Below are positions 5,831 to 13,899 of a stretch of 13,899 nt of DNA, one piece after another; positions within the stretch are counted from its first letter, which is position 1, and every line of letters begins with the position of its first letter. Below the pieces are notes generated by a model. That model searched no databases. It was not told the DNA's origin and worked only from the letters and a program-made list of their open reading frames with translations. The position numbers were made by a program, and so were the translations under genes. This DNA is from Sphingobacteriales bacterium (GTDB taxonomy: Bacteria > Bacteroidota > Bacteroidia > Sphingobacteriales > Sphingobacteriaceae): positions 1 through 13,899 of the forward strand of contig CANJWU010000006.1 in NCBI GenBank assembly GCA_947478655.1, read 5' to 3'.

Positions 5831-8659
5831 ATGAAACATACATTTCAAAAGATTACATTTCTTAGCTTTTTTCTATTGCTAATGATGGAATTAACCGTTG
5901 CGCAAGCAAACACCGAACAAAAACCCAAAGGTAAAATTATTGGCAAAATTTTAGACAAAGTAAACAACGATCCTATTATTGGGGCAATTGTTCTGGTAGA
6001 TGGAACTACCATTGGTGTACAAACCAACTTTGATGGTCAATACGAATTAAATTTACCACAAGGAGCGTATAAAATTTTAATTAAATATGTTGCCTATAAT
6101 ACCAAGTCAATTGATGGGGTAATGGTAACATCTGGTAAAACCACAACCTTAAATGTTGCAATGGAAGAAAATTCTAAAGCAGTATCTGAAGTAGTGATTA
6201 CCTCTACCTATAAAAGAGAAAGTTTAGGATCTTTATATACCATTCAAAAAAATAACATTGCCATTTCAGATGGTATATCTTCAGATATCATCAAGCGTTC
6301 ACCAGATAGAAATACCAGTGACGTTTTAAAGCGTGTGAGTGGTGCAAGTATTCAAGATAATAAATTTGTAGTGATCAGAGGATTAAGTGATCGTTATAAT
6401 GTAGCATTAATCAACGGTTCACCATTGCCAAGTACAGAGCCAGACAGAAGAGCTTTTGCATTCGATATTTTCCCATCTAATTTATTAGATAATTTAACGG
6501 TTACTAAAGCCGCAACGCCAGATCTTCCAGGTGATTTTGCAGGTGGTGTAATTCAATTAAATACCAAAGATTTTCCTGATGAGCCTTTTTTAAGTGTAAC
6601 AGTTGGTTCAAATTATAACGATGCTTCTACCGGAAAAGCATTTTACCAAAATGCAACAAAAGGCAAATATGATTTTTTTGGTATTGATGATGGAAGCAGA
6701 AATTTTGTAAAAGATTTACCAGCAAGAGCAGATTTTCCTAGTAGTGTATACAAAACAGCTGCTATTACACGAACTGTTAAAAATGATTGGGGATACGAAA
6801 AACAAACGGCAATACCAGGTTCAAATTTTCAAATGTTATACGGTTCAAAAACTAAAATTGCGGGTAGAGATGCAGGTTTAGTAGCTGGTGTAACCTATAA
6901 TAATACTTATCGTTTCAATAGAATACAAAGACAAGATTTTGACAACGATGGTAGGTTATTTAATTTCAAAGATGATAACTATAGAAATAATGTTGCATGG
7001 GGTGCCATTGCAAATGCATCTTATCAAATTGGAGAAAATTCAAAAATATCCTTCAAAAATATTTTAAGTATCAATACCGATAACAATACGGTATTAAGAG
7101 ATGGATATGATTTATTGTCAGGTCAATCTGATACCGTTTTAATCAAAGCTTATTCATACGAATACGTTAGTAAGAAGTTATTGTCTTCTCAATTAAATTT
7201 TGATAAGCAATTTGCAAATCAAATGAAATGGAGAGTGAATGCAGGCTACAGTAAAGTTTTGAGAGATGAACCAAATTCTAGAACATTGGCTTATAGTAAA
7301 GCAGCCTGGGCGCCGGAAAGTCCTTATCTAGTTCAGATTGGTCAAAACCCAGATAAAAACTCTAGAAAATTTTATTCAAAATTAAACGAGGATAATTATT
7401 CACTTAGTTCTGATTTGACCATTCCATTTGATTTAATGGGAGATAAAAGTATCATTAAAACAGGTGTTTGGACACAACAAAGAGCTAGAGAATTTGACGC
7501 AAGATTTTTTGCATATAAGCAATTAGGTTTTGGTCTTACAGATTCTATGAAATCTTTAGATCCTTCTCATGTTTTTGATTTAGGAAACTTACAAGATACG
7601 GTTGGTCCTTTAAATGGATTTATTTTACAAGACATTACCAATCCAACTGCCAATTATTCTGCAAAGAATAATTTAAATGCAGCTTATATTTTATTTGATA
7701 GTCGAATTAATACAAAAGTAAGATTAGTATGGGGCGCAAGGGTAGAGTCAAATAATGTAACGCTTACCTCTTCAACGGGTCAAACATTAGTTGATACTAC
7801 TAACATAGACATTTTACCATCTGTTAATTTTACTTATGCCATTAATGAAAAAGCTAATTTAAGATTGGCTTATTCTAAAACAGTTTCTCGTCCAGAGTTT
7901 AGAGAATTAGCTCCTTTCGAATTTGAAGATTTTATTACGAATACTTTAATTTTAGGAAATCCGAATTTGAAGCGTGCTTTAATCAACAACTTTGATGTGA
8001 GATACGAATTGTATCCAACGGCTGGTGAAATATTTTCAGCAACCGCATTTTACAAGAATTTTAAAGATCCAATCGAAGCCGTTTATTTAGGCGGAAGTAA
8101 CCGTACTAAATCTTTCTTAAACGTAAAATCTGCTGTTAATTATGGTATCGAATTAGAGTTTCGCAAGAAATTAAACTTCTTAAATAATTTCAATGCTTTA
8201 GCTTGGGAAGGTTGGGATAATTTTACCATTGCTACTAATTTTGCAAGAATTGAATCAAGTGTAGATTTAAGAGGAAATCCAAATGTGCAGGATTCAATTA
8301 GACCATTACAAGGTCAGTCTCCATATCTAATCAATTCTTCATTGAGTTATTATAATCCAGAAAATGCTTTTGGAGCAACTATTTTATACAATGTTATTGG
8401 TAGAAGAATTAGAGAAGCTGGTTTCTTAGGATACGAAAACGTTTGGGAAGCGCCACGTAATATGTTAGATCTTCAAGTTTCTAAAACATTTTTAAATAAG
8501 TTCGAATTAAAAGCAACCATCTCAGATATCTTAAACCAAAGCAGAGATTATTATCAAGATATGGATAAGAATAAAGTGTTTAATGCCGAAAAAGATAATT
8601 TAATTGAGCGTACTAATTTCGGAACTACTTATTCATTTGCCCTTTCTTATAAGTTTTAA
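5831..8659 (+). CDS. TonB-dependent outer-membrane receptor with CarboxypepD_reg-like domain
   Basis: Outer-membrane beta-barrel importer driven by TonB-ExbBD; 942 aa from the ATG at 5831. A TTG seven codons upstream keeps the frame open, but it lies inside the -7 box, and the ATG gives a proper signal peptide (residues 1 to about 24, MKHTFQK then a hydrophobic core ending VAQA). Residues about 34-115 are a carboxypeptidase-regulatory-like domain (GKIIGKILDK, GAIVLVDGTTIG, FDGQYELNLPQG). The plug follows at about 145-250: SPDRNTSDVLKRVSGASIQ, FVVIRGLSDRYNVALINGS, FDIFPSNLLDNLTV, TPDLPGDFAGGVIQL. The rest is the 22-strand-type barrel, ending in the aromatic terminus FALSYKF. The plug signature is like the TonB-dependent receptors that lack a SusD partner, and no susD-like gene is present. 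The next gene encodes a secreted T9SS protein with a matching promoter, suggesting joint function. The ligand cannot be told from sequence. Confidence 0.93.
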   Translation: MKHTFQKITFLSFFLLLMMELTVAQANTEQKPKGKIIGKILDKVNNDPIIGAIVLVDGTTIGVQTNFDGQYELNLPQGAYKILIKYVAYNTKSIDGVMVTSGKTTTLNVAMEENSKAVSEVVITSTYKRESLGSLYTIQKNNIAISDGISSDIIKRSPDRNTSDVLKRVSGASIQDNKFVVIRGLSDRYNVALINGSPLPSTEPDRRAFAFDIFPSNLLDNLTVTKAATPDLPGDFAGGVIQLNTKDFPDEPFLSVTVGSNYNDASTGKAFYQNATKGKYDFFGIDDGSRNFVKDLPARADFPSSVYKTAAITRTVKNDWGYEKQTAIPGSNFQMLYGSKTKIAGRDAGLVAGVTYNNTYRFNRIQRQDFDNDGRLFNFKDDNYRNNVAWGAIANASYQIGENSKISFKNILSINTDNNTVLRDGYDLLSGQSDTVLIKAYSYEYVSKKLLSSQLNFDKQFANQMKWRVNAGYSKVLRDEPNSRTLAYSKAAWAPESPYLVQIGQNPDKNSRKFYSKLNEDNYSLSSDLTIPFDLMGDKSIIKTGVWTQQRAREFDARFFAYKQLGFGLTDSMKSLDPSHVFDLGNLQDTVGPLNGFILQDITNPTANYSAKNNLNAAYILFDSRINTKVRLVWGARVESNNVTLTSSTGQTLVDTTNIDILPSVNFTYAINEKANLRLAYSKTVSRPEFRELAPFEFEDFITNTLILGNPNLKRALINNFDVRYELYPTAGEIFSATAFYKNFKDPIEAVYLGGSNRTKSFLNVKSAVNYGIELEFRKKLNFLNNFNALAWEGWDNFTIATNFARIESSVDLRGNPNVQDSIRPLQGQSPYLINSSLSYYNPENAFGATILYNVIGRRIREAGFLGYENVWEAPRNMLDLQVSKTFLNKFELKATISDILNQSRDYYQDMDKNKVFNAEKDNLIERTNFGTTYSFALSYKF

Positions 8660-8681
8660 AATAAATATTCATATGATATTT

Positions 8682-8709
8682 AAAAAGGCAGCTTTAGGGC
8701 TGCTTTTTT
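8682..8709 (+). terminator. Rho-independent terminator after the receptor gene
   Basis: Stem AAAAAGGCAGC pairs with GCTGCTTTTTT (one G-U pair) around the loop TTTAGG. It ends in a six-T run, 22 bases after the receptor stop. It separates the receptor transcript from the secreted-protein gene. Confidence 0.88.
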
Positions 8710-8739
8710 ATTTAAAATACATTTTTAAATAACCTCCTC

Positions 8740-8773
8740 TTAACATTAGCATAATATTGCCGGTTTAAATTTG
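8740..8773 (+). promoter_or_regulatory. Promoter of the T9SS-secreted protein gene
   Basis: The -7 box TAAATTTG at 8766-8773 matches TAnnTTTG exactly, and TTAACAT starts 26 bases before it. The ATG follows the box by 19 bases. The whole 34-base element aligns without gaps to 5779-5812 at 25 positions, including a shared ATTGC in the spacer. Here the second TTAACA-like hexamer, 11 bases on, is degraded to ATAATA. Confidence 0.65.
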
Positions 8774-8792
8774 AAAAAAAACTAAAAGCTTT

Positions 8793-11700
8793 ATGAAAAA
8801 ATTATTACTTGCTGTAATGATCTTGTTTTTTGCAAATAATTTTGCAAATGCACAGTTCCAAACGGTTTCAGGTCACATTACGACTAACACCACTTGGACT
8901 AACGACAAAATCTATCGTATGGATGGATTTATCTATGTTGACTCTAATGCTACTTTGACTATTCAACCAGGTACCATTGTAAGAGGAATTAAATTAACTA
9001 AAGGAACTTTAATTGTAACTAGAGGTGGTAAATTAATTGCCGATGGTACAGTTGATAAGCCAATTGTATTTACATCAGACGAAGTTGCAGGTACTCGTAC
9101 TTATGGCGACTGGGGTGGTGTAATTATTTTAGGTAATGCGCCTATTAATCCAGTTGGTGGACAAGCAACTATCGAAGGTGGTGTGAATAACGCTGCTGGT
9201 GATGGTCAATATGGTGGAACAAACGCTGCAGATAACTCAGGTATCATTAGATACGTGCGTATCGAGTACGGTGGAATTCCATTCTCTGCAAACAACGAAA
9301 TCAATGGTTTAACCATGGGTGGTGTTGGTAGCGGAACAATTGTAGATTACGTAATGGTAAGTTTCAACGGAGACGATTCATTCGAGTGGTTTGGTGGTAC
9401 AGTTAACTGTAAGCACTTAATCGCATACAAAGGAGTAGATGACGATTTCGATACAGATTTTGGATTTGCAGGTAAAGTACAATTTGGTTTAGCTGTTCGT
9501 GATGCGAACGTTGCCGATCAAGCAGGTGATTCAAACAGTTTTGAATCAGATAACGATGCAGCTGGTTCTGGTGCTACACCAAAAACAAAAGCAATCTTCT
9601 CTAACATTACTTCTATCGGACCAAAATTAACTTCTACTTCTGTAGTCAATGCAAAATATAACAACGCATTAAGATTAAGAAGAAACACGACATGTTCTGC
9701 ATACAATTCAGTATTCATGGGATGGCCAAATGGTGTATTCATCGAAGGTGACTCGGCTGCTAAAAATGCAAACAACGATTTATTACAAATGTCAAACACA
9801 TTTGTTTCTGGAAGTACAGTAGCATTGAAAAAATCTACTGTTAACATTACTTTTGATGTAGCTGCATGGTATAACACAGCAGGTAAAAGAGATTCAGTAT
9901 TAACTGAAAACACAGAAGTGATGTTAAACAATCCATTTGCTGCTGTTCCAAACTGTTTACCTTTAACAGGTTCACCAGTATTGAACAGAGCAAGTTTCAC
10001 CAATTCAAGATTAACCAATTCATTCTTTAGTACAACAACATATATCGGTGCATTTGGTACAGATGATTGGACTGCAAGATGGGCTAATTTTGATCCACAA
10101 AATACAAACTATAATGTGCCTACTGTAACAGCAGCATTTACTGTTTCTGTTCAAAACAAAGTGGTAACAGTTGTAAACAATTCAACGGGTGCAACTAATT
10201 ATTCTTGGAACTTTGGCGATAATTCAGCTTTAGATACCAACAAAAACACAACACATACTTACGCATCAAATGGTGGTTACAAAATTGTTTTAACCTCAAG
10301 TAACTTATTATACTCAGCTAAAGATTCAATCAGAGTATCAATCAACACAGGTCCTCAATATCAATTAGTTTCTGGTCACATTACAAGTAATACTACTTGG
10401 ACTAATGACAGAATTTACCGTATGGATGGTTTTGTTTATGTAGATTCAAATGCTACTTTAACTATTCAACCAGGTACCATTGTAAGAGGAATTAAATTAA
10501 CTAAAGGAACTTTAATTGTAACTAGAGGTGGTAAATTAATCGCCGATGGTACAGTAGATAAGCCAATTATTTTTACATCTGATGAGCCAGCAGGTACACG
10601 TACTTATGGCGATTGGGGTGGTATAATTTTATTAGGTAATGCGCCTATTAATCCAGTTGGTGGACAAGCAACTATCGAAGGTGGTGTAAATAACGCTGCT
10701 GGTGATGGTCAATATGGTGGAACAAACGCTACAGATAATTCAGGTATCATCAGATACGTGCGTATTGAGTACGGTGGAATTCCATTCTCTGCAAACAACG
10801 AAATCAATGGTTTAACCATGGGTGGTGTTGGAAGCGGAACTACAGTTGATTACGTAATGGTTAGTTATAACGGAGACGATTCATTCGAGTGGTTTGGTGG
10901 TACAGTTAACTGTAAACACTTAATTGCTTACAAAGGAGTAGATGATGACTTCGATACAGATTTTGGATTTGCAGGTAATGTACAATTTGGTTTAGCTGTT
11001 CGTGATGCGAACGTTGCCGATCAAGCGGGAGATTCAAACAGTTTTGAATCGGATAACGATGCGGCTGGTTCTGGTGCTTCACCAAAAACAAAAGCTTTAT
11101 TCTCAAACATAACTTCAGTTGGTCCAAAAGCAACTTCAACAACTGTGGTAAGTTCAAAATATAATAATGCATTAAGATTAAGAAGAAACACGACATGTTC
11201 TGCATACAATTCAGTATTCATGGGATGGCCAAATGGTGTATTCATCGAAGGTGACTCAGCTGCTAAAAATGCAAACAACGATTTATTACAAATCTCAAAT
11301 ACCATTGTTTCTGGAAGTGCAGTACCTTTGAAAAAATCTACTGTTAACACGGTATTTGATGTATCTGCATGGTTTAACGGAGCAGGTAAAAAAGATACAA
11401 TTATACCAGCTAATACAGATGTGATGTTAACAGATCCATTTGCTGCAACTCCAAACTGTTTGCCTATGACAGGTTCACCAGTATTGAACAGAGCAAGTTT
11501 CACTAATACAAGATTAACCAATTCATTCTTTGATGTAACATCATATGTAGGTGCATTTGGTTCAGACAACTGGACTGCAACTTGGACTAATTTCGATCCA
11601 CAAAATGCAAATTACAGTGAGTTACCAATGACTGCTAGTTTCACTACAGTAGTAGATTCATTTAAAGCAACATTTACAAACAAGTCTTTAAATGCTTATA

Positions 11701-12362
11701 CTTTTGATTGGAGCTTTGGTGATAATACAGCTAACTCAACTGACGAAAATCCAGTACATACTTATGCTGCTATTGGAACTTACAAAGTGATCTTAACCAC
11801 TTCAAATGGTATCAGTACTAAAAAAGATTCATCATTGGTAACTATTAATGTATTGCCAACTGCTAAATTCACATCAGTTACAGATTCATTCAAAGTTACT
11901 TTTGCTAACAAATCTACTTTTGCTTCATCTTATTCTTGGAACTTCGGTGATAACAATACTTCAACGCTTGAAAATCCAGTGCATACTTATGCTGCAAATG
12001 GAACATACAAAGTTGTATTAACTGCTTCAAACGGAATCAGTTCAACAAAAGATTCAGCAAATATTGTGATCAGTGTGGTGGGTGTAGACAATACTAAATT
12101 GATGAATCAATTAGTATTGTATCCTAACCCTGTAAACAACAATGCAACGGTTGCATTTAATTTAATGCAATCAGCTAAGTTGTCTGTTAAAGTATTAGAT
12201 ATTAATGGCAGAACAATTGCTACAATTGCAGATAATACAAACTTTAGTGCAGGCGTTCAAAACTTAACAATAGATGCTAGTGCTTTTGAAGCGGGTGTTT
12301 ATATGGTACGTTTATATAACAAAGAAACTGCATCTACCATTAGATTTGTAGTAGTAAGATAG
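8793..12362 (+). CDS. Large secreted protein: duplicated beta-rich unit, PKD domains, T9SS sorting tail
   Basis: 1189 aa. A signal peptide (residues 1-20, MKKLLLAVMILFF to ANA) is followed by two copies of a 501-residue unit starting near residues 22 and 523. Each unit holds a glycine- and asparagine-rich region of about 415 residues that looks like a beta-helix (TLTIQPGTIVRG, YGDWGGVIILGNAPINP, GDDSFEWFGGTVN, DDDFDTDFGFAG, SFESDNDAAGSG). It is followed by a PKD-type domain (WNFGDN, HTYA). A second PKD follows the one in copy two, making three (about 443-521, 945-1020 and 1021-1096). Residues about 1097-1189 form a type A T9SS C-terminal sorting domain (LYPNPVNNNATVAFNL, then DINGR and AGVYMVRLYN, ending in RFVVVR). 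The protein should cross the outer membrane by T9SS and be anchored or released. Each copy has three conserved cysteines (206, 301 and 388; 707, 802 and 889). No enzyme motif is recognised. Its likely partner is the adjacent receptor. Confidence 0.92.
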   Translation: MKKLLLAVMILFFANNFANAQFQTVSGHITTNTTWTNDKIYRMDGFIYVDSNATLTIQPGTIVRGIKLTKGTLIVTRGGKLIADGTVDKPIVFTSDEVAGTRTYGDWGGVIILGNAPINPVGGQATIEGGVNNAAGDGQYGGTNAADNSGIIRYVRIEYGGIPFSANNEINGLTMGGVGSGTIVDYVMVSFNGDDSFEWFGGTVNCKHLIAYKGVDDDFDTDFGFAGKVQFGLAVRDANVADQAGDSNSFESDNDAAGSGATPKTKAIFSNITSIGPKLTSTSVVNAKYNNALRLRRNTTCSAYNSVFMGWPNGVFIEGDSAAKNANNDLLQMSNTFVSGSTVALKKSTVNITFDVAAWYNTAGKRDSVLTENTEVMLNNPFAAVPNCLPLTGSPVLNRASFTNSRLTNSFFSTTTYIGAFGTDDWTARWANFDPQNTNYNVPTVTAAFTVSVQNKVVTVVNNSTGATNYSWNFGDNSALDTNKNTTHTYASNGGYKIVLTSSNLLYSAKDSIRVSINTGPQYQLVSGHITSNTTWTNDRIYRMDGFVYVDSNATLTIQPGTIVRGIKLTKGTLIVTRGGKLIADGTVDKPIIFTSDEPAGTRTYGDWGGIILLGNAPINPVGGQATIEGGVNNAAGDGQYGGTNATDNSGIIRYVRIEYGGIPFSANNEINGLTMGGVGSGTTVDYVMVSYNGDDSFEWFGGTVNCKHLIAYKGVDDDFDTDFGFAGNVQFGLAVRDANVADQAGDSNSFESDNDAAGSGASPKTKALFSNITSVGPKATSTTVVSSKYNNALRLRRNTTCSAYNSVFMGWPNGVFIEGDSAAKNANNDLLQISNTIVSGSAVPLKKSTVNTVFDVSAWFNGAGKKDTIIPANTDVMLTDPFAATPNCLPMTGSPVLNRASFTNTRLTNSFFDVTSYVGAFGSDNWTATWTNFDPQNANYSELPMTASFTTVVDSFKATFTNKSLNAYTFDWSFGDNTANSTDENPVHTYAAIGTYKVILTTSNGISTKKDSSLVTINVLPTAKFTSVTDSFKVTFANKSTFASSYSWNFGDNNTSTLENPVHTYAANGTYKVVLTASNGISSTKDSANIVISVVGVDNTKLMNQLVLYPNPVNNNATVAFNLMQSAKLSVKVLDINGRTIATIADNTNFSAGVQNLTIDASAFEAGVYMVRLYNKETASTIRFVVVR
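8865..10112 (+). repeat. Internal duplication, copy 1 of a 1503-base unit
   Basis: Aligns to 10368-11615 at a constant offset of 1503 bases (501 codons) with no insertion or deletion. Runs identical to copy 2 include 8958-9037 (80 bases), 9129-9184 (56), 9264-9328 (65), 9366-9412 (47) and 9666-9754 (89). Between them the copies differ, most clearly at about 9600-9660 and 9830-9945. The unit's downstream PKD part (about 10119-10355) is more diverged. Confidence 0.95.
10368..11615 (+). repeat. Internal duplication, copy 2 of a 1503-base unit
   Basis: Second copy of the unit at 8865-10112, in the same frame and orientation. Identity includes many silent third positions, for example 11169-11257, which equals 9666-9754 base for base. 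Copy 2 therefore arose recently or has been kept similar by gene conversion. Confidence 0.95.
11627..12085 (+). repeat. Two tandem PKD-domain repeats
   Basis: Two adjacent repeats of about 75 codons encode related PKD domains. Each has an FT-x-VxDSFK opening, a WxFGDN turn, ENPVHTYAA, GTYKV and a TSNGIS or ASNGIS strand. PKD folds commonly act as spacers or adhesive modules in secreted Bacteroidota proteins. A third, more diverged PKD ends the first large unit near 10119-10355. Confidence 0.85.
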
Positions 12363-12387
12363 TTTCATCAAAACAGTTTAATGTAAG

Positions 12388-12419
12388 GGTCTGCCGGAGA
12401 AATCTGGCAGGCCTTTTTT
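12388..12419 (+). terminator. Rho-independent terminator after the secreted-protein gene
   Basis: GGTCTGCCGGA pairs with TCTGGCAGGCC (11 bp with two G-U pairs) around a GAAA loop, followed by six T. It lies 25 bases after the stop. Read on the opposite strand the hairpin lacks a T run, so it should act mainly for the + strand gene. Confidence 0.92.
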
Positions 12420-12420
12420 G

Positions 12421-13899
12421 TTATTTAGACAATTGCTCTTTCATTTCTTTAGGCATCATTAAGATGTCTAATAAAAGAAATCCATCTAAGCAATCATTGA
12501 ATTTTGGATCAATATTGAAGCCTAATATTTTCGCATTCATTTGAATGTATTGTCTAATTAAAACGGGCACTTTGGCGTGGTTTTGTTCAATATCAGAGAT
12601 AATAGTATCTAAGGATTTAATACTATTTTTCTTTTCGATTAAAATTTGGGTGGTTTCGTTTTGCGTATCAAATTTAAATTGCTTTTTAGCTTTGATTAAA
12701 TTTGCAAAGGTATCGTCACTACATTCTTTTTTTAAGTAGCTCACAATTATTCGCTTTGATAATTTTGAATAATTATTACTGATACTCACTGGTCCAAATA
12801 AATAACGATATTTAGGATTTTGAATCACAAATTTTAAAATCCCTTTCCATAATAAAAATAATGGCAATGCTTTTTGTTGATAATCTTTTGTAATAAAAGA
12901 CCTACCAAGCTCCAGACCACTCGACATGATTGGGCCAAAACCTTTTTTGATTTTAAATAAATTTCTAATGTAAAAGCCACCAATTCCGTGGTGTTCCATA
13001 ATTTGATCGCCTAATCCTACGCGGTAGCAACCAACAATTTTGAGGGCTTCTTGATCCCAAATAAATAAGTGTTTATAATAAATATCGTATTTGTCTAGGT
13101 CTATAGATTTGTTCGTTCCTTCCCCAACTTCTCTGAAGGTAATTTCTCGAAGCCTGCCAATTTCTTGTATGATATTAGGTATCTCTTGAAAATTGGCAAT
13201 ATATACTTGATAATTTTTTTCAGTTAAAATAAGATTATTTATAGATAGTTTGGAAATATCGCTTTGAATTAATTTTGCATTTACAGGCGCAATAATTGCT
13301 GCTGGTTTTTTCTTAATTTTAAAAATATTTTTATGAAGAATGTTTTTCACTTCAATCCCTGATGCAAGCGCATAGGTTCTGGTTCTTAAGTATAACAGCA
13401 TTTTACTATTGGAATCAAAAGATTCTAGCTCATTGTATTTAATGCACTTGCCGATCCTTACTTTAATAACATGCCCCTTTTTATTTAACAACTCCTTAGG
13501 TAATTGAGCGGTTCTCAGTTTCTGATTTATCAAACCCAATAAATTAAAAAGCAAACCATTGTTTCCATCAAAATAAATAGGCAAAACGGGGACCTTGGTT
13601 TTGGAAATTATTTTTCCAATAACCGGATTCCAATCTTTATCGGTTATTTTTCTTTTTTGACTTTGATAAGAAGATACTTCTCCTGCCGGAAAAATACCTA
13701 TAGGATTACCATTCTGTAGGTATTTAATGGTGTTTTTAATGCCAGATACACTGCTGGTGTTCTTGTAGTCTTCGAATGGATTAACGGCAATTATTTGATC
13801 TTGAATAGCCGGAATTTTTTTAAGAATAAAATTGGCCATTAATTTTATTTCTGGTCTAATTTCTCCTAATATTTTAAGCATGATTAATCCTTCGATGCC
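12421..13899 (-). CDS. olsF: OlsF-like bifunctional acyltransferase (PlsC + GNAT), 5' end cut off
   Basis: 492 visible residues. The frame stays open through the right edge, six codons (GIEGLI) upstream of the first Met at 13881. That Met is therefore probably internal, and the N-terminus with the conserved His of acyltransferase block I is missing. Full-length relatives are around 600 aa. Visible residues about 1-190 are a PlsC/LPLAT-type domain with FPAGEVSS at 70-77 (block III) and VPVLPIYFDG. Residues about 230-390 are an OlsB/hemolysin-like GNAT-fold domain (GRLREITFREVGEGT, DKYDIYYKHLFIWD, GCYRVGLGD, LGRSFI). In characterised OlsF the GNAT-like domain N-acylates ornithine and the PlsC domain O-acylates lyso-ornithine lipid, making phosphorus-free membrane ornithine lipids. 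That chemistry is inferred here. The gene converges on the secreted-protein gene with a 58-base gap; no terminator of its own is seen. Confidence 0.85.
   Translation of the reverse strand, partial: GIEGLIMLKILGEIRPEIKLMANFILKKIPAIQDQIIAVNPFEDYKNTSSVSGIKNTIKYLQNGNPIGIFPAGEVSSYQSQKRKITDKDWNPVIGKIISKTKVPVLPIYFDGNNGLLFNLLGLINQKLRTAQLPKELLNKKGHVIKVRIGKCIKYNELESFDSNSKMLLYLRTRTYALASGIEVKNILHKNIFKIKKKPAAIIAPVNAKLIQSDISKLSINNLILTEKNYQVYIANFQEIPNIIQEIGRLREITFREVGEGTNKSIDLDKYDIYYKHLFIWDQEALKIVGCYRVGLGDQIMEHHGIGGFYIRNLFKIKKGFGPIMSSGLELGRSFITKDYQQKALPLFLLWKGILKFVIQNPKYRYLFGPVSISNNYSKLSKRIIVSYLKKECSDDTFANLIKAKKQFKFDTQNETTQILIEKKNSIKSLDTIISDIEQNHAKVPVLIRQYIQMNAKILGFNIDPKFNDCLDGFLLLDILMMPKEMKEQLSK

Noticed and set aside
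9518..11569. Antisense open frames at 9518-10018 and 11021-11569 (166 and 182 codons)
   Set aside because: They sit exactly one repeat offset (1503 bases) apart inside the duplicated gene, so they are the same shadow seen twice. They have no start signal, and the sense strand is clearly coding with a signal peptide and sorting domain.
8865..11615. The large repeat as a transposon, CRISPR or phage-derived element
   Set aside because: The repeat is in frame within one gene, with no terminal inverted repeats, transposase or spacer structure. It is a protein-domain duplication.

Overview
The window is AT-rich DNA from a member of the Bacteroidota. The evidence is the TAnnTTTG-type -7 promoter boxes, a large TonB-dependent receptor with an N-terminal carboxypeptidase-regulatory-like domain, a type IX secretion (T9SS) C-terminal sorting domain, a fused PlsC-GNAT acyltransferase of the OlsF kind, and A-rich start regions without clear Shine-Dalgarno sequences. 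A family such as Chitinophagaceae or Sphingobacteriaceae fits, but the genus cannot be told from the sequence.

Positions 1-5723 are housekeeping genes, all on the + strand. They are the 3' end of radC, pheT (phenylalanyl-tRNA synthetase beta), a small coiled-coil protein, zapA (FtsZ-associated), rny (RNase Y) and a small membrane protein of the Mpo1/DUF962 family. The 99-base zapA-rny gap can fold into a long rod-like hairpin and is a candidate structured RNA, possibly 6S-like. A strong terminator follows rny.

Positions 5724-12420 are an envelope module of two large, separately transcribed + strand genes. The first encodes a TonB-dependent receptor (942 aa from the preferred ATG). The second encodes a secreted 1189-residue protein with a signal peptide, two near-identical 501-residue units, PKD domains and a T9SS sorting tail. 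Each gene ends in its own hairpin terminator. Both start from promoters that align over 34 bases without gaps, with TTAACAT at the -33 position and a TAnnTTTG box at the same distance. This suggests coordinated control. The receptor promoter also has a TTAACA-N5-TTAACA tandem repeat with an 11-base period, as OmpR/PhoB-type response regulators use. No SusD-like gene is present. The substrate is unknown.

Positions 12421-13899 (- strand, converging on the secreted-protein gene) carry most of a bifunctional OlsF-like acyltransferase, probably for ornithine-lipid synthesis. Its N-terminus lies beyond the window.

No gene-free stretch exceeds about 110 bases. No tRNA, rRNA, CRISPR, insertion sequence or phage gene was seen. 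The most unusual items are the paired receptor/secreted-protein promoters, the internally duplicated secreted protein, and the structured RNA candidate upstream of rny.
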